Notes: generated by a model not told the origin, from the letters alone. Numbered from the stretch's first letter, positions 42,943 to 52,029 are shown. The stretch is 64,000 nucleotides of DNA from Negativicutes bacterium (GCA_009929605.1 SAAC01000005.1:1-64000), one strand, 5' to 3'. Made by a program: numbers and translations.

Positions 42943-43320
42943 ATGGAAAAATTTTTAGCCATTGCTCTCGGTGGTGCATTAGGTGCTATACTTCGGGTCT
43001 ATGTTAGCGAAGGTGTGATGCACAAAATAGGCCTAGCATTTCCGTATGGAACGATGGTCGTTAATCTAATAGGATGTTTGCTCATTGGATTATGTTTAGG
43101 TGCTTATATATTGCGACCGGACTGGCCAGAATGGATTCGATTCTTGCTAGTAGCAGGTGGTCTAGGGGCGTTTACGACGTTCTCTACATTTGCCTTTGAA
43201 TTATTGGATTTATTATTAGGTGGTCAATATGGACAGGCGCTGATGTATGGTGGCATACAACTAATAGGTGGATTACTGCTCTGTTGGGTGGGGATTTTAA
43301 TCACCCGAGCAGTGTTATAG
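42943..43320 (+). CDS. crcB: Fluoride exporter CrcB/Fluc
   Basis: Small dual-topology membrane channel for F-. Seen: GGALGAILRVYVSEG, PYGTMVVNLIGCLLIG with the conserved Asn, and GGLGAFTTFSTFAFE. 125 aa from the ATG at 42943, the usual length; a longer frame from 42901 adds 14 residues without a ribosome site. No fluoride riboswitch is visible upstream. It ends 15 bp before the next gene. Confidence 0.92.
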   Translation: MEKFLAIALGGALGAILRVYVSEGVMHKIGLAFPYGTMVVNLIGCLLIGLCLGAYILRPDWPEWIRFLLVAGGLGAFTTFSTFAFELLDLLLGGQYGQALMYGGIQLIGGLLLCWVGILITRAVL

Positions 43321-43335
43321 AATAGCGAGGTTATT

Positions 43336-44316
43336 ATGAAACAAATTGCAGTGCAAGACGCAGTGGGGCAAACACTGTGCCATGATATTGTGCGTATTGT
43401 GATTGGCGAGGTGAAGGACACGCCGTTCCGTCGTGGTCATGTCATTACAGAACAAGATATTCCAGCCTTGCTTGATTTGGGTAAGGAGCATATTTATATT
43501 ATGGAACCAGAGGACGAGGGCTATCTCCATGAGGAGGACGTGGCTCGTGCTCTATTCGATATCGCTGCAGGATCTAATATGCATGCTAGCGATATGGCAC
43601 AAGGTAAACTCGAGGCCATTGCTGATGTGGACGGCTTGCTCAAGGTTGATGTGGACCGTTTGCATGCCATCAATAGCATCGGCGAATTGACGATAGTTAC
43701 AAAATTAAATAATTCTCCTGTGAAAGCCGGCGAAAAATTAGCTGGTATGCGTTGTATTCCTTTATTATTAGAGGAAGAACAAGTAGTAGATGCTCGTAAG
43801 ATTTGGAATCAAGAACCGATTTTAAATGTAAAATCTTTTGTTCGTAAAACAATGGGTATCGTCACCACCGGTTCTGAAGTATTTGAAGGACGTATTAAAG
43901 ATGCTTTCACGGCCATTATTGAAGAGCGTTGCGCCCCATACGGTGTAACAAAAATCGCCCACGAAATCGTAATGGATAATACGGATAATATCGTAGCGGC
44001 CATTGAAAAGGTGAAAGCCGCTGGAGCTGATATTATTTTTTGTACTGGAGGGATGAGTGTAGATCCTGATGATTTAACACCTGGCGCCATCTCCCGATAC
44101 GCTGAACGCGTTGTAACCTATGGATTGCCAGTATTGCCTGGTTCCATGGTGTGCATCGCTTACGCTGCAGATGGTACACCAATTCTAGGCGTACCTGGTG
44201 GCGTTCTGTTCAGCAAACCAAGTGCCTTTGATGCATTGGTGCCACGACTTATTGCTGATGATGAAATTACAAAAGAGGATTGCATTGCCATGGGACATGG
44301 CGGGTTCCTAGGATAA
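43336..44316 (+). CDS. Molybdopterin-binding (MoaB/Mog-domain) protein
   Basis: 326-aa protein related to the MoeA/CinA/MogA fold group. Seen: an N-terminal region AVGQTLCHDIVRIVIGE, then the molybdopterin-binding domain GIVTTGSEVFEGRIKDAF, FCTGGMSVDPDDLTP and GVPGGVLFSKPS. A role in molybdenum-cofactor metabolism or in sensing is possible; the partner genes are not nearby. The start follows GAGG. It is probably co-transcribed with crcB. Confidence 0.85.
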   Translation: MKQIAVQDAVGQTLCHDIVRIVIGEVKDTPFRRGHVITEQDIPALLDLGKEHIYIMEPEDEGYLHEEDVARALFDIAAGSNMHASDMAQGKLEAIADVDGLLKVDVDRLHAINSIGELTIVTKLNNSPVKAGEKLAGMRCIPLLLEEEQVVDARKIWNQEPILNVKSFVRKTMGIVTTGSEVFEGRIKDAFTAIIEERCAPYGVTKIAHEIVMDNTDNIVAAIEKVKAAGADIIFCTGGMSVDPDDLTPGAISRYAERVVTYGLPVLPGSMVCIAYAADGTPILGVPGGVLFSKPSAFDALVPRLIADDEITKEDCIAMGHGGFLG

Positions 44317-44403
44317 TAGTTTCCGTTTAGGTGAGTATCCGCTCATTGGGGTCATCATTAAATGAACGTAATAAATGCTTTGCATAACTTAAATATAATA
44401 CAT

Positions 44404-44442
44404 AAAGCCACTGACCGGATAAAACCGAATCAGTGGCTTTGT
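44404..44442. terminator. Terminator after the molybdopterin-domain gene
   Basis: AAAGCCACTGA / TCAGTGGCTTT perfect stem with 15-base loop; converging minus-strand gene ends 5 bp later. Confidence 0.88.
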
Positions 44443-44446
44443 TGTA

Positions 44447-44677
44447 TTAAAAGGATTTTTTCCCTAATGTAGGATGCTCACAGCGTTTTAGCGTGAGTTT
44501 ATCAATCATGTGAATAGCCTCAGGTAGTGTTAAGTCCACACGACCTTTTGGGGATTCCATAACGGCGAGAGGATTCTCCGCACTGACTTCGCCGGCAGGG
44601 AGGTAAATATATTCTTGGTTCGCTGGATCGCCAAAGATATAGCCAGCTTGTAGATGTTCTTGGTGAATGCGACTCAT
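44447..44677 (-). CDS. Small protein of unknown function
   Basis: 76 aa, soluble: MSRIHQEHLQAGYIFGDPAN then YIYLPAGEV, SPKGRVDLTLPEAIHMIDKL. No family recognised. It follows the metallophosphoesterase gene by 65 bp on the minus strand and may share its transcript. Coding composition and length support a real gene, but no strong ribosome site is seen. Confidence 0.6.
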   Translation of the reverse strand: MSRIHQEHLQAGYIFGDPANQEYIYLPAGEVSAENPLAVMESPKGRVDLTLPEAIHMIDKLTLKRCEHPTLGKKSF

Positions 44678-44742
44678 GGGGTCTCCTAGAATGTGTTTAA
44701 ATAGTAGTTTGCACTATGAATTTTAATCTAATAGCACAAGTG

Positions 44743-45528
44743 TTATAAAATCTGTTTCAATGTGAAATTCATATAATCGGCGGATACGAGATGTAACTGG
44801 GTATCACGCCAATTAGATACGATACGTTTAAAAGATATTTGGTCATGTAAATGGCCGAATATACAGTGCTTTACATTATATTTTTCAATTAATTCCGTAA
44901 AGCCAGAGGCTTCGTTACAATCATTGAATGGGGGATAGTGTAGTAAGAGAATCTTCATATCTGTATCTCCCATTTCTTGAAGAGCAGCCTCGGTACGCAT
45001 GAGTTCTCGTTCGTAAATGGAACGGTCCTCCTCCTCCTTGAAGGCAGAATCGTTAGGACAGAGATAACCACGAGAACCGCCAAAGGCAATAGTTCCTCCG
45101 CTTGAGATAGGTATGGAGAGCGTCTCTAAATTGTCAGGTACGCTAGCATCACTTGCGGAATTAGTGAATACACTAGCATTACTTGTAAATGGTACAATTA
45201 CGCTATGGCCTTGTAAAAATGTAATGCCCTTATTCGTAGCTGTGTCCATTTTTTTGACGCTAGACCACCAATAATCGTGATTACCACGAATCATATATTT
45301 TTGACCGGGAAGGGCCATGATTTCTTGTAAATCAAAGAGGGCTTGTTCTAGGCGAAGGGCCCAAGAAATATCGCCTACAATAAAGACGATATCTTCATCT
45401 GTCACTCGGCTACGCCAATCTTTCTGAATATTTTCCCAGTGATTGCTCCAATGGGGGCCGAACACATCCATCGGTTTTGCCGGCGGATTGCCAGATAAAT
45501 GAAGATCGCCGATGGCAAAAACTTTCAT
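44743..45528 (-). CDS. Cytoplasmic metallophosphoesterase
   Basis: Calcineurin-like phosphoesterase, 261 aa. Seen: FAIGDLHLSG, VGDISWAL, MIRGNHDYWW, LLHYPPF and FGHLHDQ, the five metal-ligand blocks. No signal peptide. Between the third and fourth blocks is a Ser/Asn-rich, low-complexity insert (TSNASVFTNSASDASVP). The start follows GAGG. The substrate is unknown. A 14-bp palindrome lies 44 bp upstream. Confidence 0.9.
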   Translation of the reverse strand: MKVFAIGDLHLSGNPPAKPMDVFGPHWSNHWENIQKDWRSRVTDEDIVFIVGDISWALRLEQALFDLQEIMALPGQKYMIRGNHDYWWSSVKKMDTATNKGITFLQGHSVIVPFTSNASVFTNSASDASVPDNLETLSIPISSGGTIAFGGSRGYLCPNDSAFKEEEDRSIYERELMRTEAALQEMGDTDMKILLLHYPPFNDCNEASGFTELIEKYNVKHCIFGHLHDQISFKRIVSNWRDTQLHLVSADYMNFTLKQIL

Positions 45529-45571
45529 AAAAAAACCTCGTAGGTAAATGACGTAATCTAGGTTGAACGCA

Positions 45572-45585
45572 GGTTAGCGCTAACC
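45572..45585. promoter_or_regulatory. Perfect 14-bp palindrome GGTTAGCGCTAACC
   Basis: Perfect palindrome with a central CG, 44 bp upstream of the metallophosphoesterase start; the form suits a LacI-family operator. No LacI-type gene is nearby. Confidence 0.45.
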
Positions 45586-45637
45586 AGATTTAGCATAAAA
45601 TAATATATTTATAATTTTGGAGCAAAAAGATATTCTG

Positions 45638-46402
45638 CTATTTTAAATAAGTATTGAGCTCTTGTTTGATGAGTTCCGCGCGCGCATCGTCGCAAGTTTG
45701 GACGATTTTGTAACCTACGTAGAGTGGTGTCGTTACATAGCGCGGTACAACCTTAATGTAATAATATCCATCTTCGATGTTGTAAAAGAAATAATTGTAT
45801 GATTGGGAACGCTTTGCCATGGTATTGAGCAAATATTGTAAGGTTTGCTGTAGGCGCAATGTAACTTGGCTACGAGAGGCAAGTGGTTTGAAGCGGATAT
45901 TATACTCAAAAAATCCAATTAATGGTTTTTGAGATAGTGTTATTGTAACATCCTGATCCTCGTACATAAGCCAGCCTTCAAAATGTTGGCTCATTACATC
46001 TTCACGATAATCATAATCGCGCAATCCTATAATTTGACTATGCGGATGGCGAATAGATCCACCGGACATAGGGCCGTGATTTTTGAAGTGTAAAACCGAT
46101 TTAAACTCCTTAGAACTCATGGTTTCTTGCCATTTTTTTATGCAATAGCTTAAAATTTTTGTCGCTTCTTGATGAGAATATAGGGAGAATTCACCTTGAT
46201 CATCATCGGTTTCAATGATTAGCGTGGGCCAAGTATTTTTTAGAACTGGGTATTTATTCATAAGCCAAATCATATGGCCTTTTTTATCCAATATATTTGT
46301 TAAATTTTCTACATCGCAAAAGGGACAGCGAATGGCAGAATTTGTCATACTAAAAGGTTTTGTACGTCCAAGAGCGATATCGAATATCAATGGTTCGTTC
46401 AT
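45638..46402 (-). CDS. GalT-like DUF4931 protein
   Basis: 254 aa, related to galactose-1-phosphate uridylyltransferase. Seen: N-terminal zinc-like CPFC, MNKYPVL, HFKNHGPMSGGSIRHPHSQI with the HxHxQ-type catalytic motif, and a C-terminal domain with GFFEYNIRF. It likely handles a nucleotide-linked phosphate; the substrate is unknown. The start follows GAGGT. It lies upstream of the metallophosphoesterase on the minus strand. Confidence 0.82.
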   Translation of the reverse strand: MNEPLIFDIALGRTKPFSMTNSAIRCPFCDVENLTNILDKKGHMIWLMNKYPVLKNTWPTLIIETDDDQGEFSLYSHQEATKILSYCIKKWQETMSSKEFKSVLHFKNHGPMSGGSIRHPHSQIIGLRDYDYREDVMSQHFEGWLMYEDQDVTITLSQKPLIGFFEYNIRFKPLASRSQVTLRLQQTLQYLLNTMAKRSQSYNYFFYNIEDGYYYIKVVPRYVTTPLYVGYKIVQTCDDARAELIKQELNTYLK

Positions 46403-46615
46403 AGTACCTCACAAATTTGTATCATAAAAAACTTAATGTATACCTTTAATAATACCATAAATAACTGCTTTCGCGGTGATGAAAGGCGAAATTTAGTATG
46501 AAATAAACTGAATAGTATTAGCTGAAATTGGAATACTAAATACTTTCTATTATGGATAGCGTATAGAAATAAATAGATATATAATGAATAGTAAGCATAA
46601 TTTTTAGGAGGCACT

Positions 46616-47152
46616 ATGAGACCTACAACCTTGGTTTTTCCGATAGATGAACATAATCGAATATTGTTAGGCTGTAAAAAGCGTGGATTTGGACAAGGGA
46701 AATATAATGGTTTTGGTGGTAAAATCGAGCCTGGAGAAACGTTCCGACAATGTGCAGTGCGTGAATTATATGAGGAATCTGGTCTCTTGGCGAACCCACA
46801 GGATTTAGAATGTGTAGCTCTTTTTGACTTCCAATTCCCTTTTGATGAGACGTTGACACATATTAGTTACACCTATGTGGTGCGGACTTTCACAGGAGAT
46901 GTGAAAGAAACAGATGAAATGGAATCACGATGGATTCTAATAGATGAAATTCCCTACGAGCATATGTGGTCCGGGGATCGCGAATGGATTCCACAGCTAC
47001 TCAAGGGTGATAAATTAGTGGGAATTATTGCGTTTGATCGCGATAATTCTGGCGTGGATTTGATGAAATTAAATATCGTCGATGAGGTCATGGAGAGCGA
47101 ACTCGTGGCCCGCATCGATGCGTATATAGAAGAAAATACAGAGGATTTATAG
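46616..47152 (+). CDS. MTH1-like Nudix hydrolase (8-oxo-dGTPase type)
   Basis: 178 aa. Seen: Nudix box GGKIEPGETFRQCAVRELYE continuing ESGL, preceded by LLGCKKRGFGQGKYNGFGG, which closely follows the LLGMKKRGFGAGRWNGFGG segment of human MTH1, and later ETDEMESRW. Cleans oxidised purine nucleotides by inference. The start follows AGGAGG. Its stop overlaps the mutY GTG start by one base, so the two are translationally coupled. Confidence 0.9.
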   Translation: MRPTTLVFPIDEHNRILLGCKKRGFGQGKYNGFGGKIEPGETFRQCAVRELYEESGLLANPQDLECVALFDFQFPFDETLTHISYTYVVRTFTGDVKETDEMESRWILIDEIPYEHMWSGDREWIPQLLKGDKLVGIIAFDRDNSGVDLMKLNIVDEVMESELVARIDAYIEENTEDL

Positions 47153-48255
47153 TGAGCAAAACTAACACTGCAACGCAGGAGCCCAAGTGGGTTCAGCAGT
47201 TGCTTGATTGGTATGATGTGAATAAACGCGATTTGCCTTGGCGTGGCGTGGGGGACCCCTATAAAATCTGGGTGTCCGAGGTTATGTCTCAGCAAACGCG
47301 CATTGAGGCGATGAAGCCCTATTATGATAATTGGATGCAGTTATTTCCTAATGTTGAGGCGTTGGCTGAGGCTAGCGAGGACGAGGTGGTTCATGCATGG
47401 CAAGGTCTAGGCTATTATAGCCGAGCTCGAAATTTGCGCCTTGGCGTGCAAGAGGTAGTGTCCAATTATGGTGGCGTGGTGCCCAAGGACCGCAAGTCTA
47501 TGGAATCCCTCAAGGGCGTCGGCGCCTATACGGCGGGCGCGGTATTGTCTATGGCCTATAATTTGCCAGAGGTGGCCGTAGATGGTAATGTACTTCGCAT
47601 CTACGCGCGATTGTACAATATTAATGACGATATTCTTGGCACGGTGGGCAAGAAAAAAATCACCGCTCTCGTGGAGGAAACATTGCCGCATGATCGACCA
47701 GGCGATTTTAACCAATCCTTGATGGACTTTGGTTCCTCTGTGTGTATTCCGAAATCTCCACGTTGCAGTGATTGTCCTATCAACTCCAGCTGTGAGGCCT
47801 ATGCCAATGGCACTACTGCTAATTTACCGGTGCGTATCAAGAAAACAAAATCCATTACCATTCCTCTCGTGGTGGGCTTGGTGCAGCTAGGTGATTACTA
47901 TTTGCTGCATAAACGGCCCAACACGGGTTTGCTCCGCTCCATGTGGGAATTCCCTTCTGCGGAGGCCTCTGATTTTTCTGCCGGTGAAAGTCAGTTAAAG
48001 GATTTATTAGGTGCATTAGGTTTTGAACTAAAACTAGATTCAACGATGGTTCGTGAATTAACCCATGTGTTCTCTCATCGGAAATGGGAGATGAAGACTT
48101 ATCGAGGGACTCTTATCTGGCGTGGTTCTGATGCGGAACAGATTGCTGCTATTCAAACAAAGCTGCCTGCTGATTACATGCTTTTACCACGATTAGAGTT
48201 TGCTACATATACTTGGGCGGGGCCGCACGGGAAGTTAACTGAATTATGTAAATAA
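47152..48255 (+). CDS. mutY: A/G-specific adenine glycosylase
   Basis: Removes adenine mispaired with 8-oxoguanine. Seen: VSEVMSQQTRIEAM, helix-hairpin-helix LKGVGAYTAGAVLSMAYN with the catalytic Asp in VDGNVLRIYAR, [4Fe-4S] ligands in CIPKSPRCSDCPINSSC, and a C-terminal MutT-like domain containing THVFSHRKWEM. 367 aa is standard. GTG start at 47152 overlapping the Nudix stop. Confidence 0.96.
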   Translation: MSKTNTATQEPKWVQQLLDWYDVNKRDLPWRGVGDPYKIWVSEVMSQQTRIEAMKPYYDNWMQLFPNVEALAEASEDEVVHAWQGLGYYSRARNLRLGVQEVVSNYGGVVPKDRKSMESLKGVGAYTAGAVLSMAYNLPEVAVDGNVLRIYARLYNINDDILGTVGKKKITALVEETLPHDRPGDFNQSLMDFGSSVCIPKSPRCSDCPINSSCEAYANGTTANLPVRIKKTKSITIPLVVGLVQLGDYYLLHKRPNTGLLRSMWEFPSAEASDFSAGESQLKDLLGALGFELKLDSTMVRELTHVFSHRKWEMKTYRGTLIWRGSDAEQIAAIQTKLPADYMLLPRLEFATYTWAGPHGKLTELCK

Positions 48256-48265
48256 AGGAAATAAA

Positions 48266-49474
48266 ATGACATTAGACGCAATGACGATCCGCATGATTTT
48301 TAATGTGGTCATCGTTTTGATAGTGGTAGGAGGATTGACAGGGTTTTGGTACTTGGTGTTAAAACTCCTGCAGCCTGAAAAGAAAATATGGTGGTGGCTT
48401 GGCTATATTGTAGTGGTGATTGGACTCGGTGTATCCATGCGACATTTTATTATCAATCAAGTGGAACTGTTTGGTACGAGCAGTTACTTACCATTACAAT
48501 TACTCCGTACGGAGACGTATGCTTTTATGATGGGGATATTGCTTGCTATACCTGTATTACTTGTAATGGTGGGTATACAATGGCTAGTTAATCGAAATAG
48601 TAAATCTGTCGAACCTGAGATGGGTTCTAGCCGTCGTAAATTCTTTCAAACCGCAGCAGTGGCTATTCCTGCAGCTACCATCGGGGGTGCCTCTTATGCC
48701 GCTTTCAGAGGGCAAAGTGAAATTAAGGTCACTCATGAAACGTTCAGGTACAAAAATTTGCCGAATGCGTTGCGACATTATAAAATCGCGCAAATTAGCG
48801 ATGTTCATTTAGGTCCATGTATCGATTTGGACGATTTTGACATCATTGTGAATCTCGTTTTGAAAGAAAAGCCGGACCGGGTTGTCATCACAGGTGATTT
48901 GATTGATAAAATTGACTGGCTCCCAGAATTGTCTGAAAAGATAAAAGATTTTGCTAAACAAGTCCCTGATGGTATCGATTATATTATCGGTAATCATGAA
49001 TATTTCCGCGATGCACCGCTCATTTTGGAAACATTCCGTACAAAAACGCCAATGCGTGTGCTCGTGAATCAGCATGTTAAAATTTTTGATGGTCCGCGCC
49101 CAGTTTATATTGCTGGCGTTGATTATGATTTGAAACGTAAAAAATCCAATCGTGAATTGATTCTCGATGAAACCTTGAATGGCATTCCAAAGGATGCTTT
49201 TGTCATTCTCTTGGCGCATCATCCTGAATTCTTTGAAGAAGCCTTTGCTCGTAAAATTCCATTGACCCTATCCGGTCATACTCATGGTGGTCAGATTGTT
49301 ATCGGTGGTCAAAGCTTAGTTCCCCTTGGTACGCCGTACTGGAAAGGGAGATACTCTGATGGCGAGTCTCAAGGTTATGTTAATAATGGCACCGGCCATT
49401 GGTACCCTGTTCGAGTAGACTGTCCTCGGGAAATTACCATTGTGCAGTTTAAAGATGCGGATCGAAAGTATTAA
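48266..49474 (+). CDS. Membrane metallophosphoesterase with internal Tat-like motif
   Basis: YkuE-like phosphoesterase, 402 aa. Seen: three TM helices (about residues 9-34, 42-58, 85-108), then GSSRRKFFQTA with Arg123-Arg124, a hydrophobic span (128-147), and a catalytic domain with QISDVHLG, VITGDLID, IIGNHEYF, LLAHHPEFF and SGHTHGGQ. Positive charges place the RR motif in the cytoplasm and the enzyme outside. B. subtilis YkuE is a Tat substrate. Lipid phosphate turnover is a possible role. The start is preceded by AAGGAA. Confidence 0.9.
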   Translation: MTLDAMTIRMIFNVVIVLIVVGGLTGFWYLVLKLLQPEKKIWWWLGYIVVVIGLGVSMRHFIINQVELFGTSSYLPLQLLRTETYAFMMGILLAIPVLLVMVGIQWLVNRNSKSVEPEMGSSRRKFFQTAAVAIPAATIGGASYAAFRGQSEIKVTHETFRYKNLPNALRHYKIAQISDVHLGPCIDLDDFDIIVNLVLKEKPDRVVITGDLIDKIDWLPELSEKIKDFAKQVPDGIDYIIGNHEYFRDAPLILETFRTKTPMRVLVNQHVKIFDGPRPVYIAGVDYDLKRKKSNRELILDETLNGIPKDAFVILLAHHPEFFEEAFARKIPLTLSGHTHGGQIVIGGQSLVPLGTPYWKGRYSDGESQGYVNNGTGHWYPVRVDCPREITIVQFKDADRKY

Positions 49475-49583
49475 GGCTGAATTAGAAACTCCTATCTCTG
49501 TTCCTGAAGCTGTAGAGGTAGTTGCAATGTGGTTTGCCATACGAGGCTTACTAAAAATCATTAAAAAGATGTATGGCGAATAA
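49455..49583 (+). CDS. 42-aa small protein overlapping the phosphoesterase gene
   Basis: ATG 49455 to TAA 49581-49583, overlapping the upstream stop by 20 bp. Sequence begins MRIESIKAELETPISVPEAV and ends with an amphipathic, basic helix WFAIRGLLKIIKKMYGE. No clear ribosome site, so coupling to the upstream gene would be needed. A long terminator follows 18 bp later. Unknown family. Confidence 0.45.
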   Translation: MRIESIKAELETPISVPEAVEVVAMWFAIRGLLKIIKKMYGE

Positions 49584-49600
49584 GAAATAATTGCATAATG

Positions 49601-49647
49601 AACAGAAAGCATCCTCGTACAAGGCCTGTACGAGGATGCTTTCTGTT
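49601..49647. terminator. Long terminator hairpin
   Basis: Perfect 21-bp stem from AACAGAAAGCATCC to GGATGCTTTCTGTT with a 5-base loop, followed by TGTTC. Confidence 0.9.
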
Positions 49648-49833
49648 TGTTCATCTGAAGTTTTAATAGGTATGTCTATCCTACTAGATATGATATATAG
49701 CGTGATAAGTCCTGTGAGTTGCACTATATGTATCAATGTAACGCTGCATCCTGTTTTCATATAATGCTTGCTTCATATGCAGATAGGTTATTAAAAAAGC
49801 AAATATATAAAATGTACACTACTGATGGATGTA

Positions 49834-49916
49834 TGTGTATACAATACAAATAAATAATTGTGTATACACAGAAAAGACAAAAATGTATTGTCAATTAACA
49901 TGCAGTGATATAAAAT
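49834..49916 (+). promoter_or_regulatory. Twin TGTGTATACA sites and promoter of the OPT gene
   Basis: TGTGTATACA at 49834-49843 and palindromic TGTGTATACACA at 49859-49870, 25 bp apart. Downstream are TTGTCA (49888-49893), 17 bases and TAAAAT (49911-49916). TGTATACA cores are common among GntR-family operators. The remaining 49660-49833 shows nothing recognisable. Confidence 0.6.
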
Positions 49917-49953
49917 TATAGTGTCCATATATTTATACGAGGAGGTAAGTTCT

Positions 49954-52029
49954 ATGAAACATGACTTTACGAGCCATGATCTTCATTTGCCGGAGCTTAC
50001 GATGCGTGGCATGCTATTAGGTGTATTGATTACAGTCATCTTTACAGCATCCAACGTATACTTAGGTTTGAAGGTAGGGTTGACGTTCTCGTCCTCTATT
50101 CCGGCAGCCATTATTTCAATGGCAATCCTTCGACTCTTCAAGGATTCTAACGTGTTAGAAAACAACATGGTGCAAACACAAGCATCAGCAGCGGGTACAC
50201 TGTCTGCGGTAATCTTTGTGTTACCAGGTCTATTAATGCTTGGTTACTGGCAAGGATTCCCATTCTGGCAAACCTTTATGCTTTGCGCGTGTGGTGGTTG
50301 TTTAGGGGTATTATTCACTATCCCATTGCGTCGTGCGATGGTAGTTAATAGTGATTTACCATATCCTGAAGGTCGTGCAGCAGCAGAAATTTTGAAAGTA
50401 GGTAGCCACAGCGACGAAGTAGACGGTAAATCTTCTTCTGGTATGCGTGATATCGTTAACGGTGGTTTAATTGCAGGTTTTATTAGTTTATGCGCGAACG
50501 GTTTCCGTATATTAGCTGCTGAAACAAGTTTCTGGTTTGCAGTAGGTAAAGGTACAACTCAATTCCCTATGGGCTTTTCTATGGCGTTATTGGGTGCTGG
50601 TTATTTGATCGGTATTGCCAGTGGTATCGCAATCTTGATTGGTATGATTATCGCATGGGGCGGTTTTGTACCATATTTAACAAATATCCTTCCTATGGAT
50701 GGTGATAGCGCAACAAAATTCGCTATGTCCGTATGGAAATCTAAAGTACGCTTTATTGGTGCTGGTACAATTGGTATTGCAGCGATTTGGACTTTGTTAA
50801 CATTAACTAAACCAATCGTAGAAGGCATGAGAATTTCTGTGAAAAACATGAATATGAGTGCTGAAGATCGCGATACACATCGTATGGATACAGACATGAC
50901 ACCAAAAACAGTTCTGGGTGTATTCATCGCAATTATTTTAGGATTAGTTGTATGTTTCTATTCCTTTGTTAGCGCAGTTCCAATTAGCGCAGGTTTAATG
51001 TGGACATTAGTAGTTGTTGGGATTATTATTGCTTTATTAATCGGTTTCTTCGTAGCTGCAGCTTGTGGTTACATGGCTGGCTTGATTGGTACAAGTGCGA
51101 GCCCAATTTCTGGTATCGGTATTCTTGGTATCATTATTTCTTCTTTGGTTGTATATGGTATTGCTACAGCAAATGATTTATTTGCTACACAAGCAGGTGT
51201 ACAATTTGCAACAGCTATGGCTTTGTTCATGACTAGCGTAGTTGTATGTATTGCGGCAATCTCTAACGACAACCTACAAGATTTGAAAACTGGTCAATTA
51301 GTTGGCGCTACTCCTTGGAGACAACAGGTAGCATTATTAATTGGTAGCGTTGTGGGCGCCGTTGCCATTGCTCCAGTTCTTAATTTGTTGTATCAAGCGT
51401 ATGGCTTTACAGGTGCTATGCCTCGTGCAGAAATGGATGCTGCTCAAGCATTATCTGCGCCTCAAGCTACATTGATGACAACAATCGCACAAGGTATCTT
51501 CAGCTCTAGTCTTGACTGGACATATATCTTGATTGGCGTTGGCGTTGGTATCGTTGCAATTATTGTAAACTTAATTCTAAAAAGCACTACAGCTACACTT
51601 TCCTTGCCACCATTAGCTATTGGCATGGGCATTTACTTGCCACCAACATTGGAAATGCCTCTAGTTATGGGTTCTGTAATCAGCTACTTCGTAGGTCGTT
51701 ACCTTGTACAACAAGCTCGTCAACGCAGTGGTGAATTAGCAGATCTTGATGTGGAACAATCTAACCGTCGTGGTGTATTGTTCGCGTCTGGCCTAATCGT
51801 TGGTGAAAGCTTGATTGGTGTTATTATTGCTGTTATTATTGTATTATCAGTTACTTCCGGCGGTAGCGAAGCACCTCTATCCTTAGTAGGTCCTGAATTT
51901 GAAAGCACTGCTGAATGGCTTGGCCTTGCAGCATTTGTTGCAGTGGCTATTTATATGATTCGCCTTGTAGTAACTCATAAATTCGATAAAGCAGAAGCTC
52001 TTGCTATGAAAGAAGAACAAGAGAAATAA
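49954..52029 (+). CDS. OPT-family oligopeptide transporter
   Basis: Large polytopic membrane transporter for small peptides or metal chelates, 691 aa. Seen: LPELTMRGMLLGVLITVIFTA, NVYLGLKVGLTFSSSIPAAI, NNMVQTQASAAGTLSAVIFV, PYPEGRAAAEILKVG, and about 14-16 hydrophobic spans. The ATG at 49954 follows GAGGAGGT; a GTG at 49921 lies upstream of that site. It is followed after 12 bp by a DUF3298 gene. The substrate is unknown. Confidence 0.93.
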   Translation: MKHDFTSHDLHLPELTMRGMLLGVLITVIFTASNVYLGLKVGLTFSSSIPAAIISMAILRLFKDSNVLENNMVQTQASAAGTLSAVIFVLPGLLMLGYWQGFPFWQTFMLCACGGCLGVLFTIPLRRAMVVNSDLPYPEGRAAAEILKVGSHSDEVDGKSSSGMRDIVNGGLIAGFISLCANGFRILAAETSFWFAVGKGTTQFPMGFSMALLGAGYLIGIASGIAILIGMIIAWGGFVPYLTNILPMDGDSATKFAMSVWKSKVRFIGAGTIGIAAIWTLLTLTKPIVEGMRISVKNMNMSAEDRDTHRMDTDMTPKTVLGVFIAIILGLVVCFYSFVSAVPISAGLMWTLVVVGIIIALLIGFFVAAACGYMAGLIGTSASPISGIGILGIIISSLVVYGIATANDLFATQAGVQFATAMALFMTSVVVCIAAISNDNLQDLKTGQLVGATPWRQQVALLIGSVVGAVAIAPVLNLLYQAYGFTGAMPRAEMDAAQALSAPQATLMTTIAQGIFSSSLDWTYILIGVGVGIVAIIVNLILKSTTATLSLPPLAIGMGIYLPPTLEMPLVMGSVISYFVGRYLVQQARQRSGELADLDVEQSNRRGVLFASGLIVGESLIGVIIAVIIVLSVTSGGSEAPLSLVGPEFESTAEWLGLAAFVAVAIYMIRLVVTHKFDKAEALAMKEEQEK

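Noticed and set aside
44743-45528. Frameshift within the metallophosphoesterase insert
   Set aside because: The Ser/Asn-rich insert is in frame and all metal-ligand motifs are present on both sides.
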